A stretch of 64,000 bases of DNA from the NCBI GenBank assembly GCA_003640385.1, contig RCAB01000028.1, positions 229,044 to 293,043 on the forward strand, in the 5' to 3' direction. Under the pieces are notes generated by a model. The model saw only the letters and a list, made by a program, of their open reading frames with translations, had not been told where the DNA came from and did no database searches. Both the position numbers and the translations under genes were made by a program. The DNA comes from Setaria digitata (Eukaryota > Nematoda > Chromadorea > Rhabditida > Setariidae). Below, one piece after another: positions 57,387-64,000 of this stretch; the first letter of the stretch is position 1; each line of letters begins with the position of its first letter.

Positions 57387-58113
57387 ATGGCATCATGTAC
57401 AAACAATTGTATCGTATTACTTCGGACATCAACTTTAACTTATTCGATAGTTCGTAATTTGCTACGGCCAAGACGGAATATACCGTTCCGAGGAATTTAT
57501 AAGAAGGAAGGCGATTTAGTACGAAAAGATGATCTCTTGGTGTGCCAGTACAAGATGAACTTTCACCCTGGCTTAAATGTATGATTTTTCACTTCTCATT
57601 AAAGCGCATGATTCATGATAATGATGGACGTTCGATCATTTTCGTTGTTTATGTGAAAAGAGCTCTGTTTCGCAGATCTCCCTTACTTTTCGTTTTGAGT
57701 TCAACAAAATCTGAATTGGAGTGAGTGTTAAGATGAACGATTCAAATTGACACGGTAGACTCCACGAAGTATGTTGGAACAGTTAAAAAACAATTTTATT
57801 AATCAGTCTTTTTATCAGTGTCATGAATTAGTTGAAATATATCGTAAGATGATATCTTTCAGAAATATTATTATCATGTTATTCTTATATTTTTTTTTCA
57901 TTTAAGGTCTACTTAAAAAGGGACCGAGCTGGACAACTTCTGCTCAAAGCAATGCTAGATGGTCGCGTGATGATTACTCAAGAAAAAATAAATCCTGATT
58001 TTTCTATACCTGAAATGCTAGTCTATGAGGATATGGATGAAATTTATAAACTAACATTTAATGTTCTTCCACTGGAGATGTCACAGTCTTTCAGGTTGCT
58101 GAATGAAATTTAA
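57387..58113 (+). CDS. mrpl-27: Mitochondrial ribosomal protein bL27m
   Basis: Two exons, 57387-57578 and 57907-58113, in phase 0 (399 nt, 132 aa, stop TAA 58111-58113). The mitochondrial large-subunit protein L27 sits near the peptidyl-transferase centre. Visible features: a basic N-terminus suited to mitochondrial import; RNIPFRGIYKKEGDLVRKDD; the L27 hallmark NFHPGLNVYLKRD, with HPG at residues 60-62; GRVMITQEK; and a C-terminal extension ending QSFRLLNEI. The start is set by the ATG right after the acceptor at 57378. The second exon uses a TTTAAG acceptor. The alternative reading of the last codons as an intron donor (GTTGCT) is less likely because the frame ends cleanly. Confidence 0.78.
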
Positions 58114-58340
58114 CCAAGTCTTAAAAACATAGTGATATATCACATACATACAGACACGAAGCAGTTCATTTCCTACATATATATCTTAATTCGCGAATGT
58201 CATAAGTATGTCCTTTTCTTCATTTAGAACTTTCCCGCTGGCAGAGTGAAATTTAATATAGATGTTTGGAGACAATTCCAGAAATTCACCTCTGGTTAAG
58301 CTTTTATTCGCGTCCTAGCAAATAAAACGCTTTACCTTAG

Positions 58341-58556
58341 ATGGATGTTCCATGCCATTACAGTTGTCTTAAAAATGTATTGCCTACTTGGTGGGTTCAA
58401 AATAGAACTTGCATCGAGAAATATCTAAATAAAGTGAAAGAAAAGAGAAAGAGCGGATCTAGAGTTAAAGCTTTCCTTTCCCTAATATATATGAAAAAAT
58501 TTTACAATGCTACAGGTACAAAGAAATTGTTAAAAGGTAACGTCGCCAGTAGTTAG
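58341..58556 (+). CDS. Small hypothetical ORF, 71 aa
   Basis: The ATG at 58341 directly follows TTTACCTTAG, another leader-type acceptor, and the frame is open to TAG 58554-58556. The product is basic with a few cysteines (MDVPCHYSC, RTCIEKYL) and a Lys/Arg stretch (KVKEKRKSGSR). It lies 228 bases after the bL27m stop on the same strand, so it could be a third cistron. I do not recognise it; an internal donor near its end (GCTACAG|GTACAA) would allow a longer spliced form. Confidence 0.3.
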   Translation: MDVPCHYSCLKNVLPTWWVQNRTCIEKYLNKVKEKRKSGSRVKAFLSLIYMKKFYNATGTKKLLKGNVASS

Positions 58557-58586
58557 TTAACAAAAACAATTATTACTGATGCTTTC

Positions 58587-59780
58587 TCATCGACGGCGAT
58601 GGTAATCTTTTTCCATATCATGCAGAAACTTTGCCGTATAATTCTGTATTTCCTTCGTTTCTGATTGAGATAATTGAACAGCCTTCTTTGCATACTGTAG
58701 TGCTTCTACTCTAAAATCTAATGCATTAAAGAATCATAAATCTACTGTCATCTGTAATAACACTAGAACTCTTCCAAAGAGAAACTAACAATGCTAGATA
58801 TCAACCATTTACCTTCTCAATTCTATATTTAAACTAATTTTACAATGAAAACTCATTATAAAATTATTTCTAATGCGACAGGCAACAAGCAAACCATTCC
58901 ATTCGATTTACTTTAACAATGCACTAATATTCTTTGACTAACATACCTTTGACCACAGTGATAAAGAGCTTCTGAATAGTTACAGTAGTATCCTGGTAAC
59001 AAAGTACTGCATTCATCGATGTGCAATATCCTGTCTATTCCCACTTCCAAATACTTCTTTGCAAGGTCAAACCTAACTTAGCAATTGAAAAGCCTTATTA
59101 ATTGTGGTACTCTTTGACAGTATAAATATTTTGGAGTCGGTCTTGTAAGGGAGCTCAGCAGTTACTTAACAACCGTAGAAAATTATTTCTTAAGTGTGTT
59201 GTAAAGGGCTTATTGCAAATGGTAATGGATATGCAAATTTTTATCAATATTTTTTGTTTCTTTAAATCAAGTACAATGGTCAATGGATAAAATTTACCTG
59301 TTCCTAGTTATCAATAACGCACCATAATTATTAAGCATATTGATTGTATGGAAACAATTAATGCCATAAATTTGATGTGAGATCTAAAATCGCTTGGATT
59401 TTATAAAAAACTGGTGTCATTAAACTTCATCTGTGGATATTCCGAACTACAAGAGTGAGTTTTATAGAACAAGTGAGAGAGTTCTTTAAATATGATGAAA
59501 TTACCTTTAAAGCTTCATCCATAAGCTGTACAGTGTCATCCAGTCTTTTTTCTTCCCTGTAACGCACCTGTAATATTTAACTTTACAATCGAAATAATGA
59601 ATTTATTAATGAAGAATGTGATGAAATAACTTACGATAAAATGGGCATACTGCTCCAGGCAAAGACCATACAAGGCGAGAGGGTCTGTGAATACAGCTCC
59701 GTACTGGTTAATAACCTGTGGGATATCATATGAACCACCGTAGTTTATCGAATATTTTGCCATATGTTTCTCAACCACCT

Positions 59781-59818
<38 letters not shown>

Positions 59819-61084
59819 AAAGATAATGCATAAAAACTTTAGATAATCTATAAAAACTTCTACAGGAAGGAACTTCAAAATATCCTTTAGGGGAAAGCAT
59901 AATGAATTTAGCAAAAACACATACTTTCATTTGTTTGGCTGTACAATGTTTGTAACCAATTTCGGCATCATCAAGTTTACCTTTCTGAGCAAATATACTG
60001 GCTAATTTGAGGCTTACATCAATAAATTCAGGATCATGATCTTGCTTCTTGTGCAAAGTTATTAACCTAAAATCCAAAGCTAGAGGTGCAGCATGATAAC
60101 ATTTCGGAAAATATCTTACTGTGCTGCTTTATGATTTTAAGTAGTAAAATATTTTAAATTTCTGTTGGGATTCCGAAAACTACGAGCAACTATATGAAAT
60201 TTGCAAAGCATTAATTTAACACAATCCACGGAAATGAAGGAAAGATAAGTGCTCCAAAAAATAAAGTAGATACTGCGGAAGCGTGCTTTACATCTACAGA
60301 AGCAGAAATAAACGAATTAAAAATTAAACGAACCGTTGTAAAAGGTCCCGAAAAGCCTGCTCTGCATCATCCAATTTCCCCATTTCGTAATAAGTATTGG
60401 CTAGTTCATCAATAATCCGACTAATAACCAAATCAACATTCTGCTCAATCGCCATTCTCATGGCTTCTTCTAGCACTGCTACAGCTTGATCATAATTTCG
60501 TTGCTTCCTATATAACCATGCCTTTAAAATGCTCTCATTATTTAGTTCGTATTTCGAAAATTAACGGTTAAGTATTGTGACAAGAAGTAAGAACCTGCTA
60601 CTATAACTATTAATTGCACTATATCTGGTTTTTTCCTTCATTCTAGAAAATATAAGCACAGATGCACGGAAAAAGTTCTTCATTTCCGAAACTCCCTACG
60701 CTAATTCACATTGTAAATATTTTTATGGAGTTTTCAAAACAACAGGTGTAAGTAATCTCTGAATTCTCTTACTTCTTTGATTTTCTGTTTCAATGGATCC
60801 TTATCAAGTTTAAATGGTGATATCCCAGTTAAATCCTTGAAAGTTGTCATTAGCGAGAAACCAAGTAAAGGAGCACCAGCACCTCGAGAAAACCACTGCC
60901 ATGTTTTCTGATCCGAATATCCCTTCCTGCGACTGGATGTTTGACCATGTTTGAATGGAATTTTTGAGAACATTACCAATGCTGTGGCTGATTGTTGCTT
61001 ACGAAATATAAATGAAAACCAATTTAATAATCTCCCTTGCATCCTCACTAACCAGATACCTTCAATACCTCTAAAGCTTTTCAT
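58587..61084 (-). CDS. TTC19-like mitochondrial TPR protein
   Basis: Eight exons: 60773-61084, 60334-60521, 59925-60066, 59635-59778, 59505-59567, 59298-59383, 58947-59072, 58587-58710 (1185 nt, 394 aa, all phases close). In animals TTC19 is an inner-membrane tetratricopeptide protein needed for respiratory complex III turnover. The N-terminal about 75 residues are basic and aromatic with no acidic cluster, as in an import sequence. A glycine-rich hydrophobic stretch (GAGAPLLGFSLM) follows, then TPR units: YRKQRNYDQAVAVLEEAM, LANTYYEMGKLDDAEQAF, LASIFAQKGKLDDAEIGY, MLNNYGALLITRNRFDLAKK and VEALQYAKKAVQL. It ends in a charged helix (HDMEKDYHRRR). The TPR order and N-terminal region suggest TTC19; another mitochondrial TPR protein is possible. 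Confidence 0.75.
59784..59815. repeat. (AT)n microsatellite at an intron end
   Basis: About 16 AT units lie just inside the 3' end of TTC19 intron 3 on the minus strand, where a pyrimidine tract is expected. The acceptor that follows is TTTAAG. Confidence 0.95.
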
Positions 61085-61457
61085 GTTTGAGAATACATAT
61101 TAACGAAATTCAATGCCAAAAAGTCTGAACAACGAAGTCGCAGCTCAAAGCAACAGCAAAAACCCTTTATACGCTCAGTATTAAGGGTTTTTGCTTTTGC
61201 CCTCAAATGAAAATTGAAGCAATGCGTCAGGAAGTACCATAATCCCACAGTTACCAACGAACGCAACTCCTCAACCATTCTCTCGACAGTATTTTTCCGA
61301 AGAAGCCAGAACTGTGTCGTAATACATTTTTCTAATTTTTAAGAAACCGCAAACATTAAGCCTGCTGCTACCAAGTAATTTGTTGAGCTGTAGATAAGTG
61401 ATGAAATGATAAAAAGTGATGGAATTTAAAAGCAACTAACGCAAAAGAAAGCGTTTA
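61085..61457. other. Intercistronic region TTC19 / ISCA2
   Basis: Between the TTC19 start and the tandem repeat. I see no gene; it should hold the TTC19 5' region. Confidence 0.35.
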
Positions 61458-61715
61458 GGTTCTGTTCTCTTTCCAGTGTAATCTGAGTCAGCAGTTATCA
61501 TTCAATCAAATAAATTAGGATAAATATTGATAAAAAACTCGTTGGAACATAAAAAACATACATAGCATTTATTTTATTCGAAATATGGTTCTGTTCTCTT
61601 TCCAGTGTAATCTGAGAGAGCAGTTATCATTCAATCAAATAAATTAGGATAAATATTGATAAAAAACTCGTTGGAACATAAAAAACATACATAGCATTTA
61701 TTTTATTCGAAATAT
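61458..61715. repeat. Tandem duplication, 2 x 129 bp
   Basis: Copy 1 is 61458-61586 and copy 2 is 61587-61715, head to tail. The clear difference is GAGTCAG versus GAGAGAG. There is no N between the copies, unlike the two assembly-type repeats. It lies just 3' of ISCA2 and each copy contains AATAAA-type signals. Confidence 0.95.
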
Positions 61716-61771
61716 GTCCAGTTCAGGAACAAATAAAATAATACAAGCTTCTAGCTATGCTGTTGAATAGA

Positions 61772-62601
61772 CTAATCCATTTTAATAGCAAAAGATGACC
61801 CGCAAGAACAGCCTTTTTCAGCAATTGGATTGTCGATAATACGAAATGATGATCGCATTAATTCTTCGGAATAATCAACTGTTGCACCTTTCAAAAATTG
61901 CAAAGATCTCTAAAATGTTCTAAATTTTAATGGATGAGAACTTATGCATAAGAATGCAGTAGAAACTTTTGAAATACTCATTCATATATCTTCCGCGTTA
62001 ATCTATCATGTGTCCGATTAGAATAATTAAGGTAAGCCTTACCTACGATAACGAAAGGAATTACTTTGACCGGATAAATTCAATTCTGCTTGAAAGAAAA
62101 TTTGGCTTATGTACACCACAAACTTTATTTCGAAAAGTTTCACCGAATGTCTTAATCCTTGAATCTTTGTCCTAACATAATTTTGGATTTTTCGCGGTAC
62201 CTTTTCCAAGGCAATCATCAATTCAGCGATTTCTTGATAGCAAATTTCAATATTTATGATTATTCTTAACTCCTTTTAGTAAAATCGTGCGTCTTTTACA
62301 CCTGGTTATACCACAAACATTAAAAACAGACCTCGTCGACGACGATTTTGGCACGACCCTTGCAGAAAACAATATCACTGTCATTGATTTTACTGTCCAA
62401 GCTCATTTTATATTCAAAACCAGAGCAACCACCACCATCGACCATTATCCTTAGATGTTCACCGACACCAGCAATTTCTCGTAGCCGATTGACACAATTT
62501 TCCGTAATTTTTAAATCAGTGAAAAGACCATCCTTCGCATAACTCTTTTGAATCACAGAGAGTAAACGCCATTTTTTCATTGCAATCATTGATCTGTTCA
62601 T
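61772..62601 (-). CDS. isca-2: ISCA2, mitochondrial iron-sulfur cluster assembly protein
   Basis: Two exons, 62332-62601 and 61772-61909, phase 0 (408 nt, 135 aa, stop TAG 61772-61774). An A-type carrier that, with ISCA1 and IBA57, assembles 4Fe-4S clusters in mitochondria. Residues 1-22 are basic with a presequence look ([16 protein letters not shown]). The three cluster cysteines are present: GGGCSGFEY (Cys59) and KGCSCGSSF (Cys124, Cys126). [13 protein letters not shown] is typical of ISCA2 rather than ISCA1. Length matches the family. It sits between the small coiled-coil gene and TTC19, all on the minus strand. A second in-frame ATG seven codons in is possible; I chose the first. Confidence 0.93.
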
Positions 62602-63039
62602 TATCTATCATCCCTGGAAAATTAAGCAATAAAATTCCGGAAGTCATCTTTTCTCACTGCCAGACATATTCCCCAAACAACACTAAGCTAAAATCTACTT
62701 GCTCAGAGACAAGCACCATAGCCTCCTGATGCATAACAAATTTTTTGGTAAAATCAGTTCATAGTCACTTTGATTAAGCAGAAAACACAAAACACAAAAG
62801 ATAATAATTTAAATAAAAAAAGACAGGCCACAACTGGACACGGCCAAATTTCTACCATAAAAATAAGTGCCATAAACATATTTATTTTGTGAGACCAGCC
62901 TCACAAAAATTTCATAATACAAAGTTGAACAAAAGAAAATCTGCACTCATCAAATCTAATGCAATAAGACAACGCTAAGGCATCAAAGGAACTCTTCGTG
63001 CTTGATTAAGCATTAAAAGAAATGAAAAGAGAAACTGAA
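62602..63039. other. Intercistronic region
   Basis: 438 bases between the small coiled-coil gene and ISCA2 on the same strand. No ORF or repeat seen. Confidence 0.35.
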
Positions 63040-63440
63040 TCAGGAATCCAACGTTTTCATCGAGCTATCTGGTACTATAGGACTATTCAGACCAGATGTA
63101 TGTTGTGAAGATTGAAGGGAAACTTTTAGCGCATTTAACCGCATCGATTCCAGTTCTACGGCCCGTAGTAATCCTAAAATCGCAGATTTATTTTTATGGA
63201 ACAAATACCACGAATTAACTAATTAATTACACATTACTGAGACATACGACGAGTCAAAATGGTTCCCAAAGAGTCACGAAAGTAAAATAAATGATGAAAA
63301 TTGTGGAAATGCTTCTTGACGGTGTTTTAAGTTGCAGAAAAAAAGGAACCTGTAAAATGGACATGAAGCCGCTGCAAAGCTCTCTCTTCTCTTTCCAGAT
63401 TTATAAGTTGCTTACGAATCTGAGCGGCATTTTGCGACAT
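63040..63440 (-). CDS. Small coiled-coil protein, possibly SNAPC5-like
   Basis: Two exons, 63350-63440 and 63040-63173, joined in phase 1 (225 nt, 74 aa, stop TGA 63040-63042). The ATG follows an ATTATAG acceptor six bases upstream. The first about 50 residues form an uninterrupted charged helix with heptad leucines: QIRKQLINLEREERALQRL and LLRAVELESMRLNALKV. A Ser-rich tail (HTSGLNSPIVPDSS) follows. The pattern LRKEE..L.RL..., about 15 residues, then LKVE.L.L resembles the small SNAPc subunit 5 that helps RNA polymerase II/III transcribe snRNA genes, but short coiled coils give weak evidence and a BLOC/centrosomal adaptor is equally possible. Confidence 0.55.
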
Positions 63441-64000
63441 TACTTTCTATAATTCCAAAAAAATTACTTCACTAAAAACTAAGCTTTATTTTAATAGCAA
63501 AACATTTCCCGAATAAAACTCAGCAGTTAGCTAAAGCTCAACTTCCATAAGTGACACATATGAAATAAAATAGTATTTGAGGAATTCCAGGACAAAATTA
63601 TCCTCAATAAGATACAAGTAAAATTTATCTATACCAAGGTACAAATACGTTAGATGAACAAATATTTACCACTGCAAATATACCACATTAGAAATTCAAA
63701 AAGAAAAAAGAAGAAACCAAGATAAATATAGGGAGTTTTCAAATAATGTTTGGCTAAAACTCAAACATATCACGATGCAAAAAATAGGAAGGTATATTAT
63801 TTTTATAGATAACAGTGAATAAAACAAGAACTAAATATCAGAAGGAATAAGTCTCACTGATGATAACTATCCTATAAAGCTGGATGGAAATATGCAAAGC
63901 ACGGTATCTAAAGATGGAGATTTTGTGCAGTAAAATTATTAATTCAAAATCCAATGAATCGTTCATCAAAATCACTTTAACCATAAAATTTTTTTTTTTT
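63441..64000. other. Intergenic to window end
   Basis: AT-rich with short A-runs and a terminal T-run. It should hold the promoter of the minus-strand coiled-coil gene. Nothing else seen. Confidence 0.35.

Overview
The window looks like nuclear DNA of a nematode, most likely a parasitic, filarial-type (clade III) worm. It is AT-rich. The genes are broken into many short exons by introns of roughly 60 to 950 bases with GT..AG ends, and several start codons sit just behind a TTTCAG-type site, as expected for spliced-leader trans-splicing. The families also fit: a MLT-10/DUF644 moulting protein, a hedgehog-related secreted protein, a nematode-type troponin T and a UDP-glycosyltransferase. I rebuilt gene models by hand from splice signals and reading-frame phase. 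Where I give exon lists, the frame closes across every junction unless stated otherwise.

Layout. 1-561 (+): last two exons of an ABC/P-glycoprotein transporter. 1046-3643 (-): five-exon secreted protein resembling the N-terminal domain of hedgehog-related proteins, without a Hog domain. 5736-10158 (+): cysteine-containing secreted protein of unknown family whose middle exons do not join in one frame. 11325-16203 (-): complete 806-residue MLT-10-like protein. 19229-25009 (-): complete 17-exon CDC-48/p97 (818 aa), including a GC-AG intron. 26923-30246 (-): complete troponin T (445 aa). 32704-35838 (-): UDP-glycosyltransferase broken by several frameshifts and a lost splice donor, i.e. a pseudogene. 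37626-44987 (+): long secreted cysteine-rich protein with repeated modules ending in CCC, interrupted by an in-frame stop and apparent frameshifts. 46827-54163 (-): TEX2-type SMP-domain lipid-transfer protein (5' end not found).

The right end is compact. A thrombospondin-type fragment (57005-57333, +) ends about 50 bases before the mitochondrial ribosomal protein bL27m gene (57387-58113, +), and a small ORF follows (58341-58556). On the minus strand lie, in transcription order, a small coiled-coil protein (63440-63040, possibly SNAPC5-like), ISCA2 (62601-61772, mitochondrial Fe-S assembly) and TTC19 (61084-58587, mitochondrial TPR protein). bL27m, ISCA2 and TTC19 are all mitochondrial, so this end may hold operon-like clusters.

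Two single-N positions (4448 and 53588) are each flanked by near-identical direct repeats and look like assembly joins. The conserved genes (CDC-48, troponin T, MLT-10-like, TTC19, ISCA2) need no frame correction over about 7.8 kb of coding sequence. This argues that the breaks in the UDP-glycosyltransferase and in the secreted-protein genes are real decay or special structure rather than general sequencing error. I saw no rRNA, tRNA, CRISPR array or intact transposon.
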